From positions 1 to 64,000 of the forward strand of contig NZ_JAPNTZ010000019.1 in assembly GCF_026626335.1 (NCBI RefSeq): a stretch of 64,000 bases of DNA, written 5' to 3'. The first letter of the stretch is position 1, and the number at the start of each line of letters is the position of its first letter. This document shows positions 32,197 through 40,275 of the stretch, piece after piece. The notes beneath the pieces were generated by a model. The model was not told the DNA's origin, did no database searches, and worked only from the letters and a program-made list of their open reading frames with translations. The translations under genes and the position numbers were made by a program. This DNA comes from Paractinoplanes pyxinae. Its GTDB lineage: Bacteria > Actinomycetota > Actinomycetes > Mycobacteriales > Micromonosporaceae.

Positions 32197-32599
32197 GTGC
32201 TCGTCCGTCGCGTCCTTGCCGCCGCTGTGCTCGTCGGCTCGCTCGCCACCTGCGGCTCATGAGACCATCGAAACCGCGATGGTGCTCTCACTCTCCGGCG
32301 CCTGTCTCGGCGACCGGGCAGTGGTCGCGAAGGGCGCGGCGATGGCCGACCGCTTGGAACGACCGCACCATGTGTACGCAGCCGGGACATGCGATCCGGC
32401 CTGCGAGTTCTCGCCGCTGGCCTCCGCTCTGGGCAACTGGATCAGTCGCACGGCCGATGTCCCGCGCACCTCCTGGCAGCAGGAAGGCCTCTGTCAGGGC
32501 TACTTGTGCGCCGGGCCCGGCTCCGACGACGCCGCGCTGCAGGAAATCTACGTCGCGCTCTCCTGCGACCGGCCGGGCTGTGGATCCGAGATTCCCTAG
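32197..32599 (+). pseudogene. Secreted/lipoprotein gene with frameshift after the signal peptide
   Basis: GTG 32197, behind AGAGG, opens MLVRRVLAAAVLVGSLATCG followed by S and TGA: a complete signal peptide with a lipobox-like end that stops at once. The +1 frame continues HETIETAMVLSLSGACLGDR, PHHVYAAGTCDPACEFSPLA, QQEGLCQGYLCAGPGSD and ALSCDRPGCGSEIP to 32599. The mature part is Cys-rich (about eight Cys), as expected for an exported protein. One inserted or lost base near 32258 separates the two parts. No family recognised. Confidence 0.5.
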
Positions 32600-32744
32600 A
32601 TTCTCTGACGATTTCCTCTCGCGCCGGACGTCAAGCTCATCTCGATCAAGGTCGGCACGGCCCGCTGACGGTCACCGCTCACCTCTGAATTGTGTTGATC
32701 CGCGGTTCTACGCTGAGTGGGCAGTTAACACGAAACGGGGATCA

Positions 32745-33710
32745 ATGCGCGTTCAGCGTTACACGGCCGGCGTCATCGCCGGTGTCACCACTCTCACCGT
32801 GCTGGGCGGGTGCGCCGCGCAGCAGATCCAGGCCCTCGAGCCCAAGATCGAGCTGCGCAACGCCGCTCAGCAGCTGGCCGACGCCAAGCAGACCGGCGTC
32901 ACCGTCAAACTCACCGGCAACCCGGCCGACCTGGTCGCCGCGGCCGGCAAGGAAGCCGACGCCGCCACCGTGGCCCAGCTGTTCAACTCGTCGATCACCA
33001 TGACCACCGACAAGGGCGGCGACGGCGAAGCGGACGACAAGTCGAGCCTCGCGGTCACCGTGGACGGGGTCACCGGCACCGAGATCCGGTTCGTCGACGG
33101 CTCGCTGTTCCTGAAGGCGCCCGTAAACGAGCTGGCGGCCAAGTTCGGGGCCACCCCGGCCGACGTCAAGGAGCTCAGCGGCGGTGCGCCCGGCCTCGAC
33201 GCGCTCACGGCCGGCCAGTGGATCTCGGTCGACACGAAGAAGCTGCCGGGTGCGGCCGCCGCCACGGCCAAGCCGGACGCCGAGCAGCAGAAGATGCTGG
33301 CCGAGCTGACCACCAGCGCCACCAACCTGCTCGAGGGGGCCGACGTGGTCCGCGACAGCGCCGACGACAAGCACCTGATCGTGACGTCGTCCACGGCCAA
33401 GGGCTACGCCGAGGCCAAGCGCCTGGCCACGGCGGTCGAGCCGTCGCTGGCGTCGGAGTTCCCGGCCGCTCCGAAGAAGGACCAGCCGGTGGTCATCGAC
33501 CTGTGGCTGGACGGCGGCAAGTTCACCGCGGCCGAGGTCGACGTGCTGCAGTTCGTCGAGGGCGCCCAGGGCCGGGTAGCCGCCCGGCTCGAGTTCACCG
33601 ACGGCGCTGCGATCGACGCGCCGGCCGGGGCCACGCCGGTGGACCTCTCGGGTCTGCTCAAGTCCGGGGCCGCCATGCCCTATCTGGGCAGCACGCGGCC
33701 GTCCAACTGA
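32745..33710 (+). CDS. LprG/LppX-like lipoprotein
   Basis: The 321-residue protein starts at ATG 32745. A type II signal peptide ends in the lipobox LGGC at residues 20-23. The mature part fits the LppX_LprAFG or DUF6612-like fold: IELRNAAQQLADAKQTGVTV, GVTGTEIRFVDGSLFLKAPV, GQWISVDTKKLPG, LVTSST-like segment HLIVTSSTAKGYAEAKRLAT, and PVVIDLWLDGGKFTAAEVDV. In mycobacteria the fold carries lipids across the periplasm. Here cargo is unknown. A strong bidirectional hairpin follows the stop. Confidence 0.82.
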   Translation: MRVQRYTAGVIAGVTTLTVLGGCAAQQIQALEPKIELRNAAQQLADAKQTGVTVKLTGNPADLVAAAGKEADAATVAQLFNSSITMTTDKGGDGEADDKSSLAVTVDGVTGTEIRFVDGSLFLKAPVNELAAKFGATPADVKELSGGAPGLDALTAGQWISVDTKKLPGAAAATAKPDAEQQKMLAELTTSATNLLEGADVVRDSADDKHLIVTSSTAKGYAEAKRLATAVEPSLASEFPAAPKKDQPVVIDLWLDGGKFTAAEVDVLQFVEGAQGRVAARLEFTDGAAIDAPAGATPVDLSGLLKSGAAMPYLGSTRPSN

Positions 33711-33722
33711 GTGATCGAGCAG

Positions 33723-33755
33723 GAGCGGGTAGGGGCGGACTGCCCCTACCCGCTC
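33723..33755. terminator. Bidirectional hairpin between lipoprotein and fpg-like genes
   Basis: A perfect 14-bp stem, GAGCGGGTAGGGGC pairing with GCCCCTACCCGCTC, closes a 5-nt loop. It starts 12 bp after the lipoprotein stop and spans the stop codon of the convergent glycosylase gene (33746-33748). It would terminate both transcripts. Confidence 0.8.
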
Positions 33756-34555
33756 AAGGCCTGCTCCCGGCTGCACCACCAGCTCGTACGGCCGCCGACC
33801 GTGCTTTTGACCATGGGCGCGCCGTCACGGGGGCAGCGGCCGCCGGCCGTGCGGAACGGAATCACCTTCAGCGTGTGGACGCCGCCGTCGCGGATGGCCT
33901 CGCGCACGGCCGTACGGGTGGCGCGCAGCAGCCGATTGACGTCATCGGTGGTCAGTTTGTCGACGCGGCGGCCCGGGTTGATGCGCGCCGACCACAGGAT
34001 CTGATCGGCCAGCAGGTTGCCGATGCCGGCCACCGCCTCCTGATCGAGCAGGCGCGCCTTGACCGGGGCGGTGCCGAAGCCGAGCGCCGCCCGGAACCCG
34101 GCCGGGGTGATCGTGGCGGCGTCGGGCCCCAGGGCCTCGACGGGCGGGTCCAGGCGTACGCGACCCAGGCGCCGGGGGTCGACCAGCATCAGCCGGCCCC
34201 CGTCGGCGAAGGTCAGGGCGAACCGCGTCCACCGATAGTCACCGGGCAGGCGGCGCCCCTCCCAGTAGTCACCCCCGTCGACCTCGGAACCGTCCGGGTC
34301 GCCGATCACGATCTTGCCGGACATGCCGAGGTGGATGCCCAGCTCGGGCCCGTCCTCGCTGGTGTCGCACCACATGCTCTTACCCCGTCGATGGGCCGCG
34401 ACGAGCGTCCGCCCCATCAGCGCGTCCCTGATCTGCCCGGGAAGGTGCGGACGGCACACGTACGTGTCGGTGTCGTCCACCTCGACGATCTTCCGGCCGA
34501 GCCCGGACCGCTCGATCACCGCCCGCGCCGACTCGACTTCCGGCAGCTCCGGCAT
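33746..34555 (-). CDS. Fpg/Nei family DNA glycosylase with altered zinc finger
   Basis: The 269-residue protein would excise oxidised bases and nick the abasic site. The N-terminal catalytic MPELPEVESARAV is intact (Pro2, Glu3), as are the lysine loop (RRGKSMWCDT), the helix-two-turn-helix with GIGNLLADQILWSARINPGR and the VREAIRDGGV helix. The C-terminal zinc finger reads GGRCPRDGAPMVKSTVGGRT followed by SWWCSREQ. Cysteines 1 and 3 remain, but 2 and 4 are Asp and Glu, so ordinary Cys4 zinc binding looks lost. The start lies only 17 bp from the TnpB stop, so the IS insertion has probably replaced its upstream region. Confidence 0.9.
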   Translation of the reverse strand: MPELPEVESARAVIERSGLGRKIVEVDDTDTYVCRPHLPGQIRDALMGRTLVAAHRRGKSMWCDTSEDGPELGIHLGMSGKIVIGDPDGSEVDGGDYWEGRRLPGDYRWTRFALTFADGGRLMLVDPRRLGRVRLDPPVEALGPDAATITPAGFRAALGFGTAPVKARLLDQEAVAGIGNLLADQILWSARINPGRRVDKLTTDDVNRLLRATRTAVREAIRDGGVHTLKVIPFRTAGGRCPRDGAPMVKSTVGGRTSWWCSREQALSG

Positions 34556-34572
34556 GGTTCCTCCGTTACCTC

Positions 34573-35952
34573 TCAGTGCGCTTTGGTGAGCACACGGTTG
34601 GTAGTCCTGCCTTGCGGCGGGACGGTCCCGGTCTGACCGGCGGGTGCCGTGCCGGGTTCACGCTTCACTGCCACCTGCCCGCGTACGCGGGTCTTCTGGT
34701 CGGCTCCACGTGCTGCCACCGGGCCACTCCCGGCGGTGTCGTACTCGGCCGCGAGCGCGGCCAGGTTCAGGGAGGCGTTGTGGTCGCGGTCGATGACCAG
34801 ACCGCACGCCTGACACTGGTATTTACGCTCGTGCAGGGCCAGCTTGGCTCTCACCGTGCCGCAGCCCGAGCAGGTTTTTGAGGACGGATACCAGCGGTCG
34901 GCGATCAGTAGCCGTCCGCCGTTCCACGAGGTCTTGTACGCCAGTTGGCGGCGGATCTCGGCGAACCCGGCGTCGGCGATGTGCCAAGCCAGTCGCCGGT
35001 TGGCGAGCATGCCGGTGACGTTGAGGTCTTCCACCACGACCGTGCCTTGCTCGCGGGCGAGGCGGGTGGTGAGCTTGTGCAGGCTGTCGCGGCGCAGGTT
35101 CGCCACCCGCGCGTGCGCGCGGCCGAGGCGGGCCGCTGCTCGTTCCCACCGCTTCGAGGGTCGTCGTCCGGTACGCCGGTCGGGGCCGGTCTTACGAGAC
35201 AGCGCCCGGCCCAACGCGCGCAGGCGTTGCTGCGCGGCGACCTGGTGGCGGGGATTGTCGACCAGCTCGCCGGTGGACAACACGGCCAGGTGTTTGATTC
35301 CGACGTCCACGCCGACTACCGACTGCGGCCGGGTCGGGGTGCGCTCGGCTCGCTCGACCTCGACGGTGAACGACACGTGCCAGCGTCCGCCAGCACGCCG
35401 CACAGTCACGGACATGATCCGCGCCGTGCCGTTGTCCAGGCGGCGGCCGAGCTTGCGGGCCGACTCGTGCAACTTCAACCGGCCCAGCCGGGGCAGCACC
35501 ACGTGCATGCGGTCGGGCTCTACCCGGATCGCCCCGGTCGTGAACCGCACGGATGGTGTGGCGCGGCGGCGGGACTTGAACCGTGGAAAACCCAGCGGCC
35601 GCCCCGCCCGGGTGCCTTTGCGGGAGTCGGCCCAGTTCTTCAACCCGCGAGCCAGGGCGTCCAGGCCGGTGTTGAACGCCTCCTTGGACACATCGCTCCA
35701 CCACGGCGCGACGTCGGGTTTCGCGGTGTTCCACGCCTTGCGCAGCCCGGCGAGGGACCAGGGCAGCGGCGGCGTCAACTGCTCGTCCGGCACACCGTAG
35801 GAGCGTTCGGCGGTGCGCTGGTCCATGACGGCCTTGACCTTCGCGAGTGCCCAGTTGTGGGCGACACGGGCTGCTCCGGCATGCGCGAGCACGACGCGTT
35901 CCTGGACACAGGTGAGATCGAGGGCGAACCGGTACGCCTGGATCGTCTTCAC
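34573..35952 (-). CDS. tnpB: TnpB, RNA-guided nuclease of IS607-type element
   Basis: Start GTG 35952 overlaps the recombinase stop by 4 bp and gives 459 residues. The RuvC-like site is complete: Asp216 in VVGVDVGIKHLAV, Glu308 in TVVVEDLNVTGM and the last Asp in VIDRDHNASLNLA. A C4 zinc ribbon sits between them (CSGCGTVRAKLALHERK and YQCQACG). The N-terminal OrfB_IS605-like WED/REC part reads VKTIQAYRFALDLTCVQERV. TnpB proteins cut DNA using a guide RNA from the element's end (the omega/re RNA), here expected to overlap the 3' end near 34560-34700. An extra 40-residue tail with VRGQVAVKREPG follows the RuvC end. Confidence 0.93.
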   Translation of the reverse strand: MKTIQAYRFALDLTCVQERVVLAHAGAARVAHNWALAKVKAVMDQRTAERSYGVPDEQLTPPLPWSLAGLRKAWNTAKPDVAPWWSDVSKEAFNTGLDALARGLKNWADSRKGTRAGRPLGFPRFKSRRRATPSVRFTTGAIRVEPDRMHVVLPRLGRLKLHESARKLGRRLDNGTARIMSVTVRRAGGRWHVSFTVEVERAERTPTRPQSVVGVDVGIKHLAVLSTGELVDNPRHQVAAQQRLRALGRALSRKTGPDRRTGRRPSKRWERAAARLGRAHARVANLRRDSLHKLTTRLAREQGTVVVEDLNVTGMLANRRLAWHIADAGFAEIRRQLAYKTSWNGGRLLIADRWYPSSKTCSGCGTVRAKLALHERKYQCQACGLVIDRDHNASLNLAALAAEYDTAGSGPVAARGADQKTRVRGQVAVKREPGTAPAGQTGTVPPQGRTTNRVLTKAH

Positions 35953-36530
35953 GCCGAGCCGCTCTCGGTGGCGGCTTCGACGGCGCGGCGGGCACGGTTC
36001 GCGGCAGCACTGCGGCCGTACAGGCGGGCACACATCGACGTCAGGATCTCGGTCACATCGCGGACCAGGTCGTCATCGACCTCGGTCGGGTAGACGACGA
36101 GTAGACGCCGGCCCTGCGCGGTCAGGGCGGCCTCGACGTACTCGGCACCGAACCGGGCGAACCGGTCCCGGTGCTCGACCACGATGGTCGTCACAGCGGG
36201 GTCGCGAAGCAGGGCGAGGAACTTCTTCAGGTTTCCGTCGAGCGCCGATCCGACCTCGGTCACCACCCGGTCCACGCCGAGCTTCTGCCCGGTGGCCCAC
36301 ACAGTCACCCGGGCCACTTGCCGGTCAAGGTCCGTTTTCTGATCGGCTGACGACACCCGGGCGTAGACCACGGTCTGCCCGGATTCCGCCGTCGCGCCAG
36401 TGACCGGTTCGCCGACCATGATTAAGCGGCCGATCCGGTAGGTAGGAATGGGCAGCGATCCGGACTCGTAACGCCGACGTGCTGTCGCGTATGAGATCCC
36501 GGTAGCCGCTGCCCATTCCTTCAAGTTCAC
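35949..36530 (-). CDS. tnpA: IS607-family serine recombinase (TnpA)
   Basis: The 193-residue protein starts with GTG. An N-terminal MerR-like HTH (MNLKEWAAATGISYATARRR, YESGSLP) precedes a resolvase domain with the catalytic serine in VVYARVSSADQKTDLDRQVA, GSALDGNLKKFLALLRD and TTIVVEHRDRFARFGAEYVE. The order HTH then catalytic domain is specific to IS607. Length and motifs indicate a functional transposase that moves the element through a serine-linked intermediate. Confidence 0.93.
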   Translation of the reverse strand: MNLKEWAAATGISYATARRRYESGSLPIPTYRIGRLIMVGEPVTGATAESGQTVVYARVSSADQKTDLDRQVARVTVWATGQKLGVDRVVTEVGSALDGNLKKFLALLRDPAVTTIVVEHRDRFARFGAEYVEAALTAQGRRLLVVYPTEVDDDLVRDVTEILTSMCARLYGRSAAANRARRAVEAATESGSA

Positions 36531-36634
36531 AACGCCGATTATAGCTGACTATTGAGTACTACTGACGACTGGGGCGCCAATAGCTAGCCACCCCGGCGCA
36601 CCCGCATACCTTGCTCATCGAACATGCCCTGAGC

Positions 36635-36732
36635 TCAGGCGGAGCAACCTCCGGTGCGCTGGACGGCGACGATCGCGATGTCGTCGGCCTTTTGCTCGTG
36701 ACCAAACGTCGCCATGACGGTGGCGGCGCACA
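36635..36732 (-). pseudogene. Duplicated 3' end of a SpoIIE-type phosphatase gene
   Basis: These 98 bases match 38991-39088, the last 98 bases of the intact phosphatase gene, with only three differences by my count. Read on the minus strand they encode CAATVMATFGHEQKADDIAI and VAVQRTGGCSA before TGA. Similarity ends abruptly on both sides: the IS607 element lies to the left and the kinase gene to the right. It is a scrap of a second copy, or the product of a rearrangement. Confidence 0.8.
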
Positions 36733-36812
36733 TGTCTACCGATCCGGCCGGGCCGCGACAGCGCTGCCGCCACACAGAACGACGGCCAAGGCGCATGGTG
36801 GCCCCGGCGGCG

Positions 36813-38975
36813 TCACCCGCCCGTAGTCCGGCCGGCCGACGCGCGGGCGGTCGGCAGGGTGGCGACCAGCGTCGTCCCCTGACCGGGTGGGCTGTCGACG
36901 GTGAGGCTGCCGCCGAAGGCCTCGACCCGGTCGATGATGCCGACCAGGCCCGACCCGCGCGTACGGTCGGCTCCCCCGGCGCCGTCGTCGGTGATCGTCA
37001 AGGTCAGGGAGGTCTCGTGCACCGCCAGGGTGACGTCGGCGGCGGTGGCCCGGGCGTGTTTGGCCACGTTGGTCAGGGCCTCGGCCGCCACGTAGTAGCA
37101 GGCGACCTGGACGCTGTCGTCGACGCCCGGCCAGTGCGGCGGCAAGGTCAGCTCGACCGGCACCGGGCTGCGGGCGGAGAGGGCGCGCAGGGCCGCGGGC
37201 AGGTCACCCTCAGCGAGCACGGCCGGGTGCAGCCCGCGGGAGAGGTCGCGCAAATCGTCCAGGATCGAGTCGATCTCGTCGGCGGCGGCCGCGAAGTCCG
37301 GGGCGCCGAGGCGCAGTTCCAGGGCCAGGGAGACCAGACGCTGCTGGGCGCCGTCGTGCAGGTCGCGTTCGAAGCGGCGGCGGGCCTCGTCGGTGGCGGT
37401 CACGATGCGTTCGCGCGAGGCGCGCAGGTTATCCTCGGTCTCGACATTCCGGATGGATGTCGCGATCAAGTCGATGCAGTCGGTGACGGGCTGTACGACC
37501 AGGTCGGGCACGCGGCCGGACTGGGCCGAGGTGACGCTGAGCCAGCCCCAGTACCGGCCGCCGGCGAAGATCGGGCAGGCCACGGTGGACCGGGCGCCCG
37601 CCTCGCGGACGGCCTGCCCGCTGACACTGACCGCCTCGACGTAACTGTCCACCCGGACCGTACGGCGTTGTTCGCAGACCTGCCCGGCCGCGGTGTCCGG
37701 ATCGACCCGGCCGCGCAGGCCGACCGGGTGCAGCGCGGCCAGCATGCCCCGCCGGCCCAGGATGACCGCGGTGCCGTCGCCCTCGTACCGGCAGATCACG
37801 ACGTCCTCGACCGGCAGCAGCGCGATGAGCTCGTCGGTGACCGCCTGGCAGACGTCGGGCACCGGCGCCTGCTGGGCGACCAGGGTGGCGATGCGCCGCA
37901 CGGTGGCCTGCTCGTCGGCCAGGCGGCGTACCTCGGCCCCCGCGGCGGCGTTGGCCAGGGCCGTGCTGACCAGTTCGGCGAAGGCGACGACCCGCCGCTC
38001 GGTGTCCTGGGGCAGCACGATGCCGGTCGGGGAATGCACGACGACACCGCCCCAGATGCCGCCGCCGGTCAGCACCGGAGCCATCACCGACGTGTTGACC
38101 GACCACCGTGCCCGGAGCGTTTCGGCCAGTTCGCCGCCCATCCGGGACCAGTCGTCGATGCGTACGACCGGACGCTGACCGTCAATGAGCAGCGAGAGCC
38201 CCGATTCCGACAGCGGCCAGCGGGCCGAGATGGACTCGGGCGCGCCGTCGGCGGACCAGCCGGCGACGATCGTGACCACGTCGGGCGGGTCGAACCGGAT
38301 CATGGCGCTGCGGCTGGCCCGGCACAGCACGCCCAGCTCGGCCAGGACGCTCGCCCAGACGTCCTCGGGCTTGGCGCCGGCGGCGACCAGCGTGGCCACC
38401 CGGCGCAGGGCGGACTGCTCGTCGGCCAGCCGCTGCACCTGCTCGCGGTGTTGCGCGCTCGAGATGGCGGTCGCGGCCAGCGCGGCGAAGCCGGCCAGAC
38501 GGGTCTCGGTGTTCGCCGGCAGCGGCCGCGCCCGCTCGGAGACGACCGTGGCCGAGCCCCAGAGCCGGTCGTCGACGAAGATCGGCACGGCCACCACGGA
38601 TCGGGCGTCGATCTTGTTCAGGCGTTCGGCGATCGGCCCGACGTCGTCGCGCGGACCGTCCATGCGGGCCGGTCGGCCGGTCTCGTACACCCGGCGGTTG
38701 GCGCTGTCGCCGTGCAGCGGCAGGCTGATGCCGATCGGATGCGAGTCGTCGACCACGCGCCCCCACCCGGCGAGCAGGGTCAGGGCGCCGTCCGCCTCGA
38801 ACCGGCAGACACCGGAGCCCACGGTGAACGTCTCACCCGTCTCGGCGTCGGTGATGTGGGCCAGCTCCTCGGCCATCGCGTCGAACAGGACGTCGATGGA
38901 TCCGCTGGCCGCGAGCCGGCCCAGCCGGATCAACGCTTCCCGCTCGGCGTCCACCAGCCTGTCCACGACCCTCAC
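36813..38975 (-). CDS. Sensor histidine kinase, three GAF domains + HisKA_3 + HATPase_c
   Basis: The 720-residue soluble kinase has three GAF modules (about 15-175, 190-345, 360-500). Each is followed by the linker-like RRLADEQ-A-RR-A-LVA heptad stretch, seen twice. The phospho-acceptor His is in RRFERDLHDGAQQRLVSLAL (about residue 530), the NarL-type HisKA_3 box. The ATPase has YVAAEALTNVAKHARA (N box), TDDGAGGADRTRGSGLVGI (G1) and GQGTTLVATLP. No membrane segment and no adjacent response regulator, so the partner is elsewhere. The SpoIIE-type phosphatase gene upstream ends 15 bp away and is probably co-transcribed, with signals entering through GAF domains in both. Confidence 0.93.
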   Translation of the reverse strand: MRVVDRLVDAEREALIRLGRLAASGSIDVLFDAMAEELAHITDAETGETFTVGSGVCRFEADGALTLLAGWGRVVDDSHPIGISLPLHGDSANRRVYETGRPARMDGPRDDVGPIAERLNKIDARSVVAVPIFVDDRLWGSATVVSERARPLPANTETRLAGFAALAATAISSAQHREQVQRLADEQSALRRVATLVAAGAKPEDVWASVLAELGVLCRASRSAMIRFDPPDVVTIVAGWSADGAPESISARWPLSESGLSLLIDGQRPVVRIDDWSRMGGELAETLRARWSVNTSVMAPVLTGGGIWGGVVVHSPTGIVLPQDTERRVVAFAELVSTALANAAAGAEVRRLADEQATVRRIATLVAQQAPVPDVCQAVTDELIALLPVEDVVICRYEGDGTAVILGRRGMLAALHPVGLRGRVDPDTAAGQVCEQRRTVRVDSYVEAVSVSGQAVREAGARSTVACPIFAGGRYWGWLSVTSAQSGRVPDLVVQPVTDCIDLIATSIRNVETEDNLRASRERIVTATDEARRRFERDLHDGAQQRLVSLALELRLGAPDFAAAADEIDSILDDLRDLSRGLHPAVLAEGDLPAALRALSARSPVPVELTLPPHWPGVDDSVQVACYYVAAEALTNVAKHARATAADVTLAVHETSLTLTITDDGAGGADRTRGSGLVGIIDRVEAFGGSLTVDSPPGQGTTLVATLPTARASAGRTTGG

Positions 38976-38990
38976 TGTGCGCCCTGGCCG

Positions 38991-40220
38991 TCAGGCGGAG
39001 CAACCTCCGGTGCGCTGGACGGCGACGATCGCGATGTCGTCGGCCTTCTGCTCGTGACCGAACGTCGCCATGACGGTCGCGGCGCACACCTCGGGGTCGC
39101 CGGCCACCACCGTGTCGGTGAGCCGTTTGAGGCCGACGTCGATGACCTCGCCCCGCCGTTCGACCAGCCCGTCCGTGTACGACAGGAGCAGGCCGTCCGC
39201 GGGGAAGCCGATGACCGTGTCCCGGCGCGCCCGCGGGCGGCCGATGCCCAGCGGGGCGTCGATCGGCATCTCGACCAGCTCGCCCGGGCCGCCGGCCACG
39301 GCGAGCACCGGGCGCAGGTGGCCGGCCGACGAGATCCGCAACTCCGTCCGATCCGGGGCGATCATCACGTACAGGGCAGTGGTCAGACTGCCCGCCTCGA
39401 AATGCTCGACCTTGCGGTCGAGCAGGGCCAGCACCTCGGCCGGATCGTCGCTGATCAGCGAGTACGCGCGCAGGGCGCTGCGGACGCGGCCCATGACGAT
39501 CGCCGAGGCCAGGCCGTGCCCGGAGACGTCGCCGATGACCATGCCGACCCAGCCGGAGGGCAGCGTGAAGATGTCGTACCAGTCGCCGCCGATGCCGAAG
39601 TCGTGCCCCGGCACGTAACGGGCCGCGAACGTGAGCCCGGGCAGCTGCGGCAGCACGGGCGGCAGCAGGCTGCGCTGCAGGGCGAGGGCCGCCGCCTGAT
39701 CCAGTTTGCGCGACCGGATCTGGCCCGCGACGCTCGCACGGTCGGCCGCCAGCTCGAGCAGCCGGATGTCGTCGCGGGTGAACTGCCGGGGTGTGCAGGC
39801 GCCGACGTGCAGGACGCCGACCACCTCACCGGCGGCCAGGATCGGCACGCCGAGCAGGGACCGGACGCCCTTGACCAGCAGCGACGGGCTGACCACGGAG
39901 TCCTCGGTGACCTCGCTCAGAACCACCGGCCGGCGCTGCTGAGCCACCCCGCCCGCGAAGCCGTGCCCGACCGGGATGCGCAGGCCCTGGCGTACCTCTT
40001 GCTCCAGCCCCTTGGCCGCGGTGGCCACCAGCTGCTGCGAATGGGGGTCGAGCAGCAGGATCGTCGCGGTGTCGGCGTCCAGCAGGTCCCGGACGCGTTC
40101 CAGCAGCTCGTCGAGGAGGTCGGACACGTCGAGCCGGGACAGGGCGGCGTCGCTCACGGCTTCGAGCCGGCGAAGTCGCTCGCCGGCCGACAGCACGTCC
40201 TCGGACCCCACGAACTTCAC
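38991..40220 (-). CDS. GAF-domain PP2C/SpoIIE-type serine phosphatase
   Basis: A GTG at 40220 (VKFVGSEDVLSAGERLRRLE) gives 409 residues. A GAF domain at about 20-165 (LDADTATILLLDPHSQQLVA, RSLLGVPILAAGEVVGVLHV) leads to the PP2C-like phosphatase at about 190-405. Metal-site motifs are GIGGDWYDIFTLPSGW, VIGDVSGHGLASAIVMGR, LLLSYTDGLVERRGE and KADDIAIVAV. Such enzymes dephosphorylate anti-anti-sigma (STAS) proteins in partner-switching pathways. A STAS protein lies in this window at 47585. The kinase follows in the same direction. Confidence 0.92.
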   Translation of the reverse strand: MKFVGSEDVLSAGERLRRLEAVSDAALSRLDVSDLLDELLERVRDLLDADTATILLLDPHSQQLVATAAKGLEQEVRQGLRIPVGHGFAGGVAQQRRPVVLSEVTEDSVVSPSLLVKGVRSLLGVPILAAGEVVGVLHVGACTPRQFTRDDIRLLELAADRASVAGQIRSRKLDQAAALALQRSLLPPVLPQLPGLTFAARYVPGHDFGIGGDWYDIFTLPSGWVGMVIGDVSGHGLASAIVMGRVRSALRAYSLISDDPAEVLALLDRKVEHFEAGSLTTALYVMIAPDRTELRISSAGHLRPVLAVAGGPGELVEMPIDAPLGIGRPRARRDTVIGFPADGLLLSYTDGLVERRGEVIDVGLKRLTDTVVAGDPEVCAATVMATFGHEQKADDIAIVAVQRTGGCSA

Positions 40221-40275
40221 CCTAGTGCGCAAAGCCGCCGTTTCGGCGCGCGGTACACCCCCCGCGCGCTGTCGA

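Larger units (their letters stand above)
34560..36570 (-). mobile_element. IS607-family insertion sequence (serine recombinase + TnpB)
   Basis: Two coupled minus-strand genes, a MerR-HTH serine recombinase and TnpB, overlapping by GTGA, define the IS607 type. Such elements lack long terminal inverted repeats, so the ends are approximate. The right end must lie between the TnpB stop (34573) and the glycosylase ribosome binding site (about 34563). The left end lies between 36531 and the phosphatase-like scrap at 36635. Both genes look intact, so the element may be active. Confidence 0.85.

Noticed and set aside
36600-36826. A 71-residue plus-strand frame beside the IS607 element
   Set aside because: It lies antisense to the phosphatase scrap and ends in low-complexity sequence, with no independent support.
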